A DNA stretch of 64,000 nucleotides from Megaleporinus macrocephalus (lineage: Eukaryota; Chordata; Actinopteri; Characiformes; Anostomidae), in assembly GCA_021613375.1 (NCBI GenBank), contig CM038706.1, forward strand, positions 25,427,366 to 25,491,365, read 5' to 3'. The position numbers were made by a program, and so were the translations under genes. Under the pieces are notes generated by a model, which made no database searches, was not told the DNA's origin, and worked only from the letters and a program-made list of their open reading frames with translations. Below, one piece after another: positions 34,930-46,425 of the stretch. Position 1 is the stretch's first letter, and every line of letters begins with the position of its first letter.

Positions 34930-36170
34930 TCACCTCCGTCAGTGTAATGTTTGATTAATAATCAAAACTTGAAATGGAGATTAACGGAGGGGGGTGGTAT
35001 AAAAGAGACACAGCTAGCTGAGTCGCTAATCTCGGGCCTTGTCGGTTGGATCTAGTATGAGGCTAAATGAAAACAAAAGGGCCATGAGCGCTCACAGTCT
35101 TCCTTTGTTGAGACGGAGGAGGTACTGCAGGTGTGTACTCTGAGCACATTTGAGTAATCATGATGACCGGGCAGTGAAGCGCCGGGGCTCTACAAATCCC
35201 CTCTTTCATTTCCTCTCTGTTCTAATTGTTTATTTCTTCGGTTCCACTCGCTGATGGACAAGGTGTGAAGTGATAGCATATTGAGCAGGTTTGGCTTGTC
35301 CCTGTGTTTTTTACCTCACCCAGCGCTCCGCCAAGCAGGTGCATCCACACCCAAACGCTGCCTTGCTTTAGCTATTTGATTAAGCGGCTAATTAAGGCTA
35401 GCATGTTAGCGCTGGCGGGACATGTTCTGGCTTCCAACACGTACCGGCCCCGAGCCAGCGGAGAGGATTAATATCGCAGCCACAGAAAGCGAACACAAAA
35501 GGCACAATGTAGAGGACTCCTGCTTTTCCCTGTTTCAGTATAGAAGGGGGTCAGCCAGATTCCTCTCTCTCTCTCTCCCTCTCTACCTCTCTTTTTTTCA
35601 TATTTTGCCCACTCCAACAACGAGCTCTTGTATTCGTGAGGGAAAAATACAGGCTAAGCCCTCTTGATTACGAGACAGGCTTTTCCTCCGACCCCTGTGT
35701 TGTGTTGGGTGGGGTGGGTGGGGTGGGGGGGGTGCATACTCCCCCTCTCTCTTTTCTTCCTCCGCTGCTGAGCATTGTTTAGTAATGCAGCTCCGTCTAA
35801 TCCAGCAGACACTCTGGCGGATTAATTGATGGAGAGTCTTTGATCAGGAGTGGTTTGAGAAAACCCGACCAATCAGCAGCGATCAATTAAAGGGACAATG
35901 CCAAAAGGTCGGAGGTCAAAAGTGTCCAGCAGTTAATCTTTATTCCCCAAACGCAGATGAGAGCCTAGTTATGACCCCCCGGGCGGTAATCAGGAAAACA
36001 GACGCAGGATTAAGTGAACATTAACAATGATTAATGGTGAACATGAATGAGGGAGGAAAACAAAGGCTCCAGTTGCACGACTTAGTTGGGGCTGAACTTT
36101 AAGATGCTATAGACTTTTAATCAGGGACACTGACCCCGGGGTCTAAGGCCTACTAATCTGGCCTCCATAT
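34930..36170. promoter_or_regulatory. Candidate enhancer / conserved non-coding block
   Basis: Strongest regulatory-looking island in the window: over 1 kb almost free of transposons, with dense developmental-type motifs. TTTGATTAATAATCAAA (34950-34966) is a near-perfect palindrome of homeodomain type. GGCTAATTAAGGCTAGC lies at 35387-35403 and GATTAATTGATGG at 35820-35832. CCAATCAG (35869-35876) and TCAATTAA follow. AGGTCG-G-AGGTCA (35906-35918) has DR1 nuclear-receptor spacing. AACAATGATTAATG (36023-36036) combines SOX- and homeodomain-type cores, and AACAAAGG lies near 36060. Open frames here lack domains. The regulatory role is inferred; motifs alone do not prove function. Confidence 0.45.
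35707..35733 (+). other. Potential G-quadruplex
   Basis: At least five G-runs of three or more separated by single T residues, within the candidate regulatory block. Short loops favour a stable intramolecular G-quadruplex on the plus strand. Confidence 0.7.
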
Positions 36171-36720
36171 GTATCATGAATGGAAAAACAACTGCATTCA
36201 CCATCAAGTATTTCAAATAGCTATTATACAGTTTTTTGTTAAAATTAACACCTCAGTCAAAATATATACATAAAAATATAGGCAAGTGACATGTTGCTGC
36301 AGCAAAGATCTTCTACAGAGAGTACCCTTCTGCACATTCTGCACACACAGCTATTTGTAAGACTATGCCACCTCTGGAATTAGCAAATATGGTTCAACTT
36401 CACTCAAATGAAATAGGGTTCAACATTTTACCAGAATGTTGTGGTGTCCACCCCAATCGTAAAAAGAAGGATATGTATGGTTCCTTTTTCTCAATGTTAA
36501 TATTAACAGCTGTTTACTCATGAGTTCGAATAAATGCAACAAGTTCACATCAAACTTCATCTCTTTACTTGGTGAAAAGCAGCATTGAGTGCTTTTTTAT
36601 TTTGTTTTTGCTTCTATTTATATCACTTATTTTGTTTGCTGCAGAACGTGGTTTCTTTCCGGAAGCAGGCGGGGGTTGTTGTAATGGCTTGTCAAGAGCT
36701 TCTGCTATCAAAGGATTTTG
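36171..36720. other. Non-coding AT-rich sequence, nothing recognised
   Basis: No gene or classified repeat. Open frames of 87-115 codons starting near 36570 run into the MITE fragment that follows and show no domain. Confidence 0.5.
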
Positions 36721-36835
36721 TTGCTGTTCAAAGAAAAACATGTATGTCCATATGTGTTTATATTCATTTTTACATAATTTTAACAAAATTCTATTTATAT
36801 TGTTTGAAAACTGTAAAAACCCTTTTCCATGAAAA
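36721..36835. mobile_element. MITE copy D, left-end fragment
   Basis: TTGCTGTTCAAAGAAAAACA (36721-36740) then TGTATGTCCATATG matches the left terminus of the CTTTGGACAGC family. The right end is not found, so the copy is truncated. Confidence 0.55.
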
Positions 36836-37586
36836 TACGTTGAAAGTAACATTTCTGTCCTCTTCTTCTGTCCTTATAGATTCTGGATATCCTGTTTACA
36901 TATATTGGTATTGGCTACCTGTCCTCAAATGATCTAACTGGGAACAGGACCTTTAACATGATTGATGAGAGGTTAGAATATGTCGTCAGGGCGGCGCTAC
37001 TTCTTCATCCTCTCATGTTGGACTGATGGCAGACTTGATGCTACAGTAAGTATCACAATCAGTGGTATTATGAGACAGGTCATGCTGGGGCTTGCAGGGA
37101 AGCACGCTAACTTCAGTAGATATCTCTGCAACATGACACATAGACCTCTGTTGATATGCTGTCAGGCTATTTCTTCACATTCTGTTAACAATTTTAGATC
37201 TTTTTGAAATGTTTTAAATTAAAATCTTTACAAATTGCTTCTGGAATGAAATAAACATAAAATAATGTGTAAATACACTCATACTGTCACACTTAGGTTT
37301 GTTGTAGAAGAAGTTATTTCCATGCTTTTCAGTGCTGCCCTTCAGTGGTGTTACTGTTTTCTTTTCATCTTTACATTTACTTTCATATTGAAGCAAGGTG
37401 TCTCCAAACATTTGATGGGTACTGTATGTGTATGTGTGTGTGTGTCCCTCTACACCCTTGTGAAGCAGACAGGATGTTCCCAGGCTGTAGCAGCAGGCAG
37501 CTGGCTGGAGGCCTGCCAAATCAAACCTGTTGCCACTGGAGTGAAGGCAGCCACGCTGCACTGGAAAACACTCATGTGTCTGCTTC

Positions 37587-37588
<2 letters not shown>
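36836..37588. other. Non-coding sequence, nothing recognised
   Basis: No gene or classified element. A short GT run lies at about 37427-37444. Confidence 0.5.
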
Positions 37589-37628
<40 letters not shown>

Positions 37629-37640
37629 GAGAGAGAGACT
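37589..37640. repeat. (GA)n microsatellite
   Basis: About 15 uninterrupted GA units, then AAAG-interrupted units. The S/L-rich and R/E-rich frames across it are artefacts of the repeat. Confidence 0.95.
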
Positions 37641-37737
37641 GAAGGACAAAATATAGCTATCCTGATCATGGAGGACAGAAACAGACAAATTGTCTCAGAC
37701 CAGACAACAACAGCCCCTTGGAGAAACTCATGCCTGG

Positions 37738-37780
37738 GAGAGAGCGAGAAAGAGAGAGAGAGAGAAAGAAATAGGAGAAA
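37738..37780. repeat. GA-rich tract
   Basis: Second short GA/AAAG tract, 100 bp after the first. Confidence 0.85.
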
Positions 37781-37819
37781 GCATTTCCTTCAGCTCCACA
37801 AAGCTGCCAAGCTTCTCTC

Positions 37820-38420
37820 ATTGCCTCCGCCCTCATCCCTCTTTCTCCACCTCCCCCCAAGTGGGAGCGAGGGATGCAGGCCCCATATGGAAGCCATTAA
37901 CCCAGGGCATCTGAGACTCATCATGCCGGGGAATGTTTACCGAGATGTGCGCTGTGATGTCACGGAGCGGCTGTGGAGCACAGGCAGCAAAGTGCTGTGT
38001 CAGGATAAGGGAAGGAGTGGGGGCGGGGGGTGTAGGGGGGGGTGCAAACAGCGAACAGGCCTGGCGAAGAGTTGGGGGGGAGGGGGGCAAATGCTGAGCC
38101 TCCATTTTTTCACCACACTATAAATTAGCGCAATCCGTGATGGAAAACATTCACGCACCATAAGGCCACAGAACCTACAAACGCTCTCGAAATACAGCGC
38201 GCGGTTACGCACATCGTTCCAATTAGACCCCACAACATAACGCCACCATTGAAGTTTTACCCAAAGACATGAGCCCCAGGAGCAGATGATATGAGGGTTG
38301 GAAATAGCCCGTTGCTGGTTTTGATATAAATTTGTGGATTATGCTTTACTGGGCCTGTCAGTGACAAAAAAGGGGAAAAAAATTTGATCCAGCCCATTGG
38401 ATAACAACAGAGCAAGATTT
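37820..38420. promoter_or_regulatory. Candidate conserved non-coding element with G-rich core
   Basis: GC-richer, CpG-retaining stretch, for example ATAAATTAGCGCAATCCGTG (38120-38139) and CAGCGCGCGGTTACGCACAT (38195-38214). It contains G-runs at 38018-38042 and 38073-38088 able to form G-quadruplexes. Overlapping frames of 77-151 codons run through the G-runs without a domain, so I treat them as non-coding. Confidence 0.35.
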
Positions 38421-38734
38421 CCTGCATTCGATTTTCCTATTCTGGTTTAATGTGTTCAGTGTGAGTTTCTTGAAACACTTTCCCAACATACGAAAAACCC
38501 AATCTGAAGATGCTTGGTTTCCACACACATGCTTGGGTTTGTTTTTTATACATGGTCAGCACTTGTACACAGCAGTGCTAGAAAGATCGTAAACACCTGT
38601 AGAATTACCTGAAGTTTTGCATCAATCTGACCTAAAATTAAACATAGATAAAAACCCCACAAGCAATTAAACAAATAACACGCACAGGCATATACTTTTA
38701 CTTTGATTGATTACTTTTAAATTAAATGTCTATG

Positions 38735-39700
38735 TTCAAAGTTATAAAGCATGCAAATGATCAATTTGGTAGGAGGGAAAATTAAAGTCAGGAGTTTCAA
38801 ATCAAATGAATGGCAATCAGGTGTGAGTTTGGGTGGCCCTGCTCTATTTATAAAACATCAACCAAAGTCTTCATTGTCAGAGTCTGGTCTTTACCAAAAC
38901 ACATTTGTGAATGCACGCCATGAGTTTTCCAACAACCTCGATAAATAAAGGAGTTCTACTCATCAGGCTGGAAGAGGTTACTAAACAATTTCCGAAAGAG
39001 TTTGGACTTTACTGCTCCACTGTCAGGTAGATAGTGTTTCTATACAAGACAAACAAGACAACCAAACAAAAATCACCCCATAAGCAAGGTGTGTAATATT
39101 CTGGGAGATCATAAACGACTCCACTGTTCTTGTTTTTGAACACTACTGCAATCTGAAGTTAGCTAAAGACCACATGTGTGATTAAGAAATATAACTGAAC
39201 ATGGTACGTGGACAGGTAATTCAAAAATGTTACCTTCTGTCTGAAGTAGGTCAAAAATGATCACTGCATGAGAACTTGTGGTAGCAGTATCATGTATTGG
39301 GGATGTTTTGCTGTCACAGGACTAAGAAAGCTTGTCATCACCTACCCAATTCTACAGGAGAGTTTCTGGGATTTTTTCTGTGAGCTCAATCTGAACAGAA
39401 GGTGAGTTTTGCTGTAAGTCAATGAGTCCTAAATTAATCACTCATCCCACAAAAGAATGATTGGATCAGAAGAAATTTGGTGCTCTGAAATGTCCAGACC
39501 TGAATCCAATAGAAATGTTTTGTCAGGAACTGAAGCATGGAGTTAACTACCAACATCAGTTGAGTTGAGTTCTATATGGAAAAAAGGGGCCAACATTCCA
39601 CCAAGATGAAATGTTTGATTGACGTCATTGCTGCAGAGACGTCAGTTACTGAGATGTTCACATCCAGCACTGATATTTAATATTTGCTCACTCAAAATAT
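38735..39700 (+). mobile_element. Tc1 transposon, strongly decayed, plus strand
   Basis: TCAAATGAATGGCAATCAGG (38802-38821), TCATCAGGCTGGAAGAGGTTA (about 38960-38980) and AAAGAGTTTGGACTTTACTG (38994-39013) match the 5' part of the same Tc1 lineage as at 20.5 kb. AGTATCATGTATTGGGG (39286-39302) matches the region after the first catalytic Asp. CCTGAATCCAATAGAAATGT (39499-39518) encodes the NPIEM block holding the catalytic Glu. Frames are broken throughout. Confidence 0.85.
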
Positions 39701-39937
39701 AGAACTGTGTTACTTTTTCCATTGGTAGCTTCTCAGAATAGAAGTGCTGATCTAAGATCAGATTCCTCACTTAATTACCACGACAGTTCCCAGATCAGCT
39801 CCATATTCCATTTCCATATGTACTCCACATATGTAAGAATAAGAATTTTAACCCCAATCCTAAACTTACCATTTCAAAGTTTAAGTTTTGTCCATTTTTT
39901 TTTCTACAGTCAGGATCCAAAAATGCACAAAAACATA

Positions 39938-39939
<2 letters not shown>

Positions 39940-39994
<55 letters not shown>
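39940..39994. repeat. (CA)n microsatellite
   Basis: Perfect CA repeat of 55 bp. The poly-Thr/His frames across it are artefacts. Confidence 0.98.
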
Positions 39995-39996
<2 letters not shown>

Positions 39997-39999
39997 TCG

Positions 40000-40640
40000 T
40001 GCCATTTGTGGCAAGTTTTCTGAGTGGCAGTGGTCAGTGTCCCATCCTCCTTCTAATGTCCCAGCAGTGTGTGTCAGCGAGGGATGAGGGCTACAGCACC
40101 AGGGCTTTGGCCTAGAGGCCTCACTTTATGACTTTATGATGCTTGATAGCATCAGCCCCAGCACGGCCCACACAGTCTCTGTCAAACACACCTAAATTTA
40201 AACTGTTCCCAGCGCGCTGGCTAACAAAGGCTACGCCGCTGTCAGGAAAAATGGGGGGGTGGCGTGTATGGGGACTCTCCAAACGGCTCTGGAACAACAG
40301 GAAACACATGTCGGAGCAGGGTGATGGAGAGCATGGGGCCCGCAAGAACTAAGAGTCATCAGCAGGGCAGGTCAGAGAGGAGCTCCACTGACCAATGGAC
40401 ACAACTCACATCATACACACCACTCACACTTCCCCATCCTGCCGCATCCTGGTTTATGGTGACCGCATGGGGCAGAGGAAAGGCCGTGGGGGGTATCGAC
40501 CAGGCCAAGGGAAGCAGGCAGGTTTATCTCCTGCAGTATAACATCCTATCTGAGTTTGGGATGGGAACTATGGGGAAGTGCGGTGGTTATATCTGAGAGG
40601 AAGGCCCCACCTCACAGTCAGATTTTTCCATTATCAGTCT
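40000..40640. other. Repeat-free, conserved-looking stretch
   Basis: Balanced composition with CpGs around 40200-40240 (CCCAGCGCGCTGGCTAAC, 40208-40225, contains the palindrome CCAGCGCGCTGG) and GC-rich content up to about 40600. A 110-codon plus frame (40264-40596) has no domain. Possibly a CNE; weak support. Confidence 0.3.
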
Positions 40641-40764
40641 GGCTGTGAACATTGCGAGGTGGAACAGCCAAATATTTTTAGAGGTCACTGCATACTGAAT
40701 TTACTCTTATGCATCCGAGTCCGAGGAAGCATACATTGGGAAAACTACTGGTTGCTGTCATGAA

Positions 40765-40860
40765 AATGACCATTTTTTAAAATTTTCATTTTGTCATTTG
40801 AAAATAGCAGCTGTCCTCACATTCTGTGAACATTCCATTATATCATTTCAAGTTAAAAAA
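40765..40860. mobile_element. MITE copy E, internal fragment
   Basis: TCATTTGAAAATAGCAGCTG (40794-40813) followed by ATTCTGTGAAC matches the interior of the copy at 57.3 kb (TATTTGAAAATGACAGCTGC, then ATTTTGTGAAT). Ends not found. Confidence 0.5.
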
Positions 40861-41064
40861 TAATCTGGAAGAATCGACATTACAGTTAATTTTTTGGTAA
40901 TGTTTTATTTAGATAGCCAGCCCACTTTAGATACTTTGTAGATGTCATACCATTTTTCATTATGCATTAAATTGATCTAAACCAGGACCTAACTGTTTTA
41001 ATCATTAATCATTGATCAGTAAGAGGCAATGGGCCAGATTTTGTAAGAACTTTTCAGACCACGT

Positions 41065-41280
41065 CATATGTCTTTATGATGTTAAGGTCTCAAATCTTAA
41101 ATACAAAATCAACAACATATTAATAAAAATATGATGACAAAAGTAGATATTTAATTTACTGGTAGACATATCCTTCACCATTCTTGTCGAATGCTCTTTC
41201 AAGGCCTTCGTTATCATCAGATTCATCTGTTTGAAATCAGGTTGTTTTTACTGACATTACAAAATGTTCTCCCTTACATT
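41065..41280. repeat. Dispersed repeat, copy 2 (pair with 23.37 kb)
   Basis: Same orientation and block order as 23370-23590: AAGGTCTCAAAT, ATATGATGACAAAAGTAGAT (41129-41148), CATATCCTTCACCATTC and TGACATTACAAAATG (41250-41264). Type unknown. Confidence 0.55.
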
Positions 41281-42049
41281 ACATGTTATAACACGTTTCT
41301 AATAGAAAAATCTTTGTTATGACAATACACTTCCATGAGATATTATGCCATATAAACTTTGCACAGTCCAAACCTCAATGATTCTTGCTCTAAATCATGT
41401 ACTTATTGAAGGTGTCACATTCATTTCCAATGTACACCTTGTTCAAGATAAGACCTGAATACTAAAGAAATTATCATATTGTGACACATCTAATAAATAA
41501 AGTGTTAGTTGTCTTAGTTGAAGGAGGTAATGTACAAACATGGCTCATCAGTATTAGGTGAATCTGATACGGTTTAAATGGGAAAAGTGGTCAGTTGGTT
41601 TGCCTTTTGCACAGAGCTTTCTAGTTTCCTTGAGTTGAGAAAAGTTGAACTCAAAGCGTTTGAAGTGCATACATTACACATGTCTTTTTCTTCTCTGACT
41701 AATCATATAGCAGCTGCAGTCTCTGAGTAAGCCTGTACTGTATGATTTCAAAGACTGAAATCATGACAAAAACAAACAGCTTCCTTTTTGCAAGCAGCAT
41801 TTTCTAGTAAATAGTAGTACTTAAACCTTCTGACTCTACATATCAAAGTGGTAGCTTGGTAGCACTCCCTTGCTACACATCAGCATGACACACAGCCAGA
41901 AGCAGCTTTCCAAAAAAATGTAGCATGATCAGCCAAAAACCGCCCTCCCCAAATAATTTCCTCCTTGAATGCGTCCCCTTTTATTTAGCAATTTACAGTT
42001 TACTATAGAAAAGGCAGGAACTGTTTACTTGAGCTCTGCTACATAACAT
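41281..42049. other. Non-coding AT-rich sequence, nothing recognised
   Basis: No gene or named element identified. Confidence 0.5.
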
Positions 42050-42306
42050 TAATATAACCATGCAATAAACATTTCATAACAGATGACATAATGTTTAATG
42101 TCATGACATCTTATGTCACATGCTAATTTCTAGAGTGCACTCTACATAGCTGTCATGACACTGATCTGTCATGGCTATTATCAGCGATGGTAACGTGACA
42201 CTGTTATATTACTGGAAATAATGTGCCATGACAACGCCAAGCCATGACATATTTATGGCATGGCTTTGTCTGTGTCATGTAGCCCAGTTCAAGTAAAGTG
42301 TTACCG
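42050..42306. mobile_element. TGTCATGACA-rich MITE-like element
   Basis: Multiple short palindromes of TGTCATGACA/GTCATGAC type (for example AATGTCATGACATCTTATGT at 42097-42116) and a right end AAGTAAAGTGTTACC (42292-42306). This end is common on non-autonomous DNA elements in teleosts. Left boundary uncertain. Confidence 0.5.
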
Positions 42307-43499
42307 GCCTGGTATTCACTTCCACTTTAGTGACACTTTGTTCCAGATGGTGTCTGATACATTTCTTCAAGGATAGGAGGCAATGCAATCCCAAATTTGA
42401 GCTGTCTGCATGCCGAAGACTGAGGTGTTTTCCATGTCGGTCTGCAACTCTGGGGCTGAATACTCACTGTGGTATTCATACAGACACTAAATAACAGTTC
42501 CCTTTATTAAAAAGCGGTCCTAGACTTACATGGAAAGAGCTGTAACATGTGTTGTTTATCTCAAACACAGTCCTGCACTTCCATATCAAGCGCCAAACAG
42601 CAATGGAGAGGCAGCATAACTCTGCTTCAGTAAAAGGCCTGTAATGGAATGTTTATGAACAATCTATCTGACCCCATAGTTTCTTCGTTCTGACAGTGGA
42701 AACATGGCTATTAGGTGTTGTGTGATGTTCAGTGGCCCAAACTTCAAAACTATCACCAGATACTGCAGCACTCGGTTGCCTGGTCCAGTCATAAATACGG
42801 ACAAAGTGTCTGCTGCCGGCTGAGACTGACTGTTGAGTTTAGAAAAAGATAATCTCTAGCCTGTTTCGAGCACTCAACACCCTGCCAAAGTCAATGTTTC
42901 TGCAGTACAGTAGATGAAAGAGACCCAGAGGCTTAGGGGGAAGTCTCCATGCTTCCTGACCCATAAAAAACAGAAAGAAGGAAAAGAAAGAAAGAAAGAA
43001 GAAAAAAACATTTGGCTACAGGTGGGGGCTGGTGCAGATAAATGTCTGCATCTCTGCTTGCTTGTTGCGGGCAGAAGTACGCAGACATGCACAGGACTAA
43101 CATTACTCGAAAGGTTTTGTCATATGGGTCTTGTTAGAACACGAGTATAATCAGGGCTTGTTCCAAAAACAACATGGTGGAAGGCATGGGGCGAGGCCTT
43201 TTAGTCACATGCCTGCAGGTGTGATTGGGGCATGTTGGCCCTGACTGCCAGAAACGCTTCAGGAATCTTCTAACCGCACTGAGTGATTTAAGATCTATAG
43301 CTCAATCATAATTCCAAACTTACATGCTGCGTTTGTTGACCTTGGGTCAGTAATGAAGGTGCAAGCAACGCTATACAGAACAGAAACACCAGAAATGTCT
43401 TGGCATGATGGGAAACTCCATGTGGAGTCAATGTAGAGAAAGAGTGAACATATGCTCGCATTGATAGGCAGAACCTTTTTCAGAAGGATCTGGAAAAAA
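42307..43499. other. Non-coding sequence; AAAG tract
   Basis: An AAAG/AAGG tract lies at 42971-43007. The rest has no recognised gene or element. Confidence 0.5.
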
Positions 43500-44260
43500 A
43501 AGTATTGCTGGATAAACCCCATTGTTGTTCTTGTCTCCTAAAAAAAAACTCTTTTCGTTCACTCCGTTCTCCATCTCCTGGTGTCTGCCTGGATCGGATT
43601 CCAGCGCTGCGTTATTCCGAGAGTAGTGAAAATAAACACAGGCCTTGGGAATCAACATGCATCCAAGAGCAATTCGTCTGTGTAGCAATCTCACCATTAT
43701 ATAAGAGCACTCGATTGTGGAATTTACATCACCGTTTATTTTACTTGATTGCCTCAAATAGGATGTGCTTGGGTTACATAAGCTTTGTCGACTCGGGCGG
43801 TGACAGTTTTCTTGGTTCGAGTCCATTTAACTCCCGGCCTGCCTTAAACGTCTTCGACAATAGTTTCCATTACCATGAATCTGTGATGCGGCTGTGGTGG
43901 CGGATTCCTTCTTTTGTTTTTCAAAGTAGGTCGAGTTTGGTTAAGACCACTGTAAGCCACACTAATACCATTACAATGTGGTTCCTTGAGTCCACATTCA
44001 GTAATGACTGTAAGATGTTTGCGCAGCGTTCAAAGCAGTGTTCCCATGTCTGATACGCATCTACTGTTTGACTAAACAGCAAACATCAAAACAGGTCTTT
44101 TCATTTCCAATTTGGATCACATTCATGCACGACACGGTCATTTTAGTAATGGTCACTTGGCCGCAACATTTCGAAACCACTAATTCTTCTCAGATAACGG
44201 ACACAAAAATAAATCTGAACTTAACATTTCACCCGGCTCCAGCCTAGCATGGAAGCTGTT
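43500..44260. promoter_or_regulatory. Candidate conserved non-coding element
   Basis: About 760 bp of repeat-free, CpG-retaining sequence that is open on both strands: 182 codons plus (43505-44053) and 132 codons minus (43428-43826). Neither product has a recognisable domain, signal or repeat. Motif-like blocks include GTTATTCCGAGAG (43611-43623), GTTTATTTTACTTGATTG (43734-43751) and AAACAGCAAACATCAAAAC (44074-44092). GGTTCGAGTCC (43816-43826) looks like a tRNA B box but has no matching A box. Confidence 0.35.
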
Positions 44261-45600
44261 GGATCCATTCCCTGGTCTGGTGGGATTTAAATGTCAAATG
44301 TCGCTGACAAATAACTGGTTTTGGTACTTGTTGCTATGCTGTCTTAAATAACCTCTGAAATTACAGCGTCCAACAGAAAACTGCTTTCTGCAATGTGAGG
44401 ATAACAGTTATTAATCCATTTAGCTCACGAAGGGCAGTATGCACCCGAAAAGACAGAAGTGAGAAATGAAATGACATCATGGCCATTTGAATTTTCTGTC
44501 TGCACAGTCATTCACACTCGCCCCTTATGTCATACCTCTCCAGGTTACTGGGGGGCCTAGAACTGCCAAAACAAGTTTTGTGAACCAGATGAGATGAGTC
44601 AGGTGTTCCAGTGAAGTCAGATGTGGGTTTGGCCTGCCCTGAGATATTAAAGACTTCAACACAGTTTAAGTGCAATGTATCCTGATCAAAAGAGATTTCA
44701 GAGATCTTCAGAAGTAAAATCGTTAAGCCTAAAAACTAGCCAAAACATTTCTAAAGATTTTGGCTTCCACCAGTTCAGCACAAAGAAAGATTAGTTTGCA
44801 AAGGAATAAATTTGCCAGCACTGCCGTTCTCTTGCTGGGAGAGTGTCTTGCAAAGTTCACTGAAAGGATGCCATATATGTTGCCTGTACTATTGTAGTAC
44901 TGGTGAAGACCAATGCTCTGATACTGGACACAGCAGCAGGAGAAGCCTTGACATATCAGGGCACCAATTGCGACACATCTTCTGGACATCGTAGATAACA
45001 CAGACCCCACCAACCAGCTGACAGTGTAGCACAGTGGGAAACAAACAACATCACTGCACACATATAACGTTCCTCCAGTCCAATTATTAGCAGAAGGTCT
45101 CTCTTACCTCTGTACCTCATCATTTTGCACAGTCATGCCTTCCACAGGTCCATGGGCTGAAGTGGCCACAAAATCTGAACAACGTGGTTAAAATAGTAGT
45201 TAAGAAGTCCATTTGAGAAGTGTTTTGTAAATACTGTGCTAATAATTACTGGTTCTAGTGGCAGTGCTGCATTGTGGGACTCTTATTTGAGTACATCTCA
45301 GATTCAGGAACTCACAAACTGACAGACTGTCTGATATGAACTGCATTCTAAAATCACCACAGGTCTTAGAATCTCACCCTATACAGAGAATTTAAATAGA
45401 CACTGGTCATTGGTTTATTTTTTTGTAGTACTGTCACAATAATACTATACTTTGGGCTTTGTGTTTAGCAGAACAATTGATTTCCATTCTCTTCTTCTGC
45501 TTTCTTATTGCAGTTTGTACCCTTGCTGTGTTTCAGGCGCTGTCTGAGTCTAGTTGACTGCTGCCAACAGTGCCAACTAGTGGTTTTACTTAGTCCATTA
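44261..45600. other. Non-coding sequence, nothing firm
   Basis: The part 44700-45075 has a 110-codon minus frame and repeat-like phrases (TTTTGGCTTCCACCAGTTCA, 44758-44777), possibly an old DNA transposon, but I cannot place it. The rest is unremarkable. Confidence 0.4.
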
Positions 45601-45708
45601 GTTCAGTGTTTCTCAACCTTGGTCCTGGGGGCCCATGGCCCTAAATATCGAAACATCAAAAAATGCAGGACAGTGAGCCTCCAGGACCAGGTTTGAGAAA
45701 CACTGAAC
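45601..45708. mobile_element. 108-bp palindromic MITE with TA flanks
   Basis: The left arm GTTCAGTGTTTCTCAACCTT (then GGTCCTGG) and the right arm (complement of CCAGGACC plus AGGTTTGAGAAACACTGAAC) match over about 28 bp with one or two mismatches. TA dinucleotides flank both sides (45599-45600 and 45709-45710), as expected for a Tc1/mariner-type target duplication. The near-identical arms suggest a fairly young insertion. A related, more decayed arm lies at 54424-54475. Confidence 0.8.
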
Positions 45709-45904
45709 TAGTAGACTATCTATTAAATAAAAACCTAGCGAGCAAAATAGGAAGACACACAGCATTATGATTGGACAAAGCAAACAAATAATACAAATGC
45801 ATACTAATACCAAGCATTTGAACTGTGAAGCACAGAGAAAGAAATGGTGTGTGTTCTTTTGGCACATGGTCTGGGGCACCTTGGACAGTTTCATAGACCA
45901 ATAT

Positions 45905-46425
45905 ATCCCAACTTGATTCAGATAATTGTACAGCAGTATGCAGGGCTGTCTGTGACTTAAACGCAAAAGAAATTGGGCTATGCTACATGATAACAATCCA
46001 AAACACAGGAATAAATCATCAACATATTGGCTCCATATTCCATATTTTAGAAAGTCCAAGCCACAGTCTTGACCTCAATCCCATTGAAATGCAGACCACT
46101 GGAGCAAGACACCTCAAAGAATCCTAAATATATGTGAATTGAAACAGATTTGTATAATGAAATGGGCCAAAGTGCCTCCTAACTGCTGGCAGAACTTATC
46201 AGCAGCTATGGAAAATGTTTGGTTAAGGTTACTGCCAGTGAAGGAGGTTCCAGTGATTGCTATTTAGTAGAATTAAAGATTCACACACTTTTTCCATCAA
46301 TGATTTTGGCTGTTTTAGCCTTATGTTCCATAATGACTTGGTGCTGTAAGATGTTTGGTGGGTTGTTTCCTAAATAAGACTTTCTTTCATATTGATCCAA
46401 TGAGGATCAGATTTTAGGAGCTGCT
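45905..46425 (+). mobile_element. Tc1-like transposon 3' part, plus strand
   Basis: CATGATAACAATCCAAAACA (45986-46005) encodes the DNNPKH block with the second catalytic Asp (GAT, 45989-45991). CTCAATCCCATTGAAATGCA (46075-46094) encodes NPIEM with the catalytic Glu (GAA, 46086-46088). The spacing is 97 nt, not the roughly 105 nt expected for DD34E, so an indel has broken the frame. AATGTTTGGTTAAGGTTACTGCC and TTCACACACTTTTTCCA further on are the usual C-terminal and 3' end features. No N-terminal half is present. Confidence 0.85.

Noticed and set aside
37214..38233. Multiple frames of 64-151 codons on both strands
   Set aside because: They derive from GA tracts and G-runs, with no domain in the unique parts.
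39707..40115. 126-codon and 75-codon frames with poly-Thr/His
   Set aside because: They run through the (CA)n microsatellite.
43816..43826. GGTTCGAGTCC, a consensus tRNA B box
   Set aside because: No A box or foldable tRNA cloverleaf lies at the required distance upstream; a chance match.
44700..45075. Possible old DNA transposon with a 110-codon minus frame
   Set aside because: A sense of familiarity only; no terminal repeats, catalytic motif or second copy in the window.
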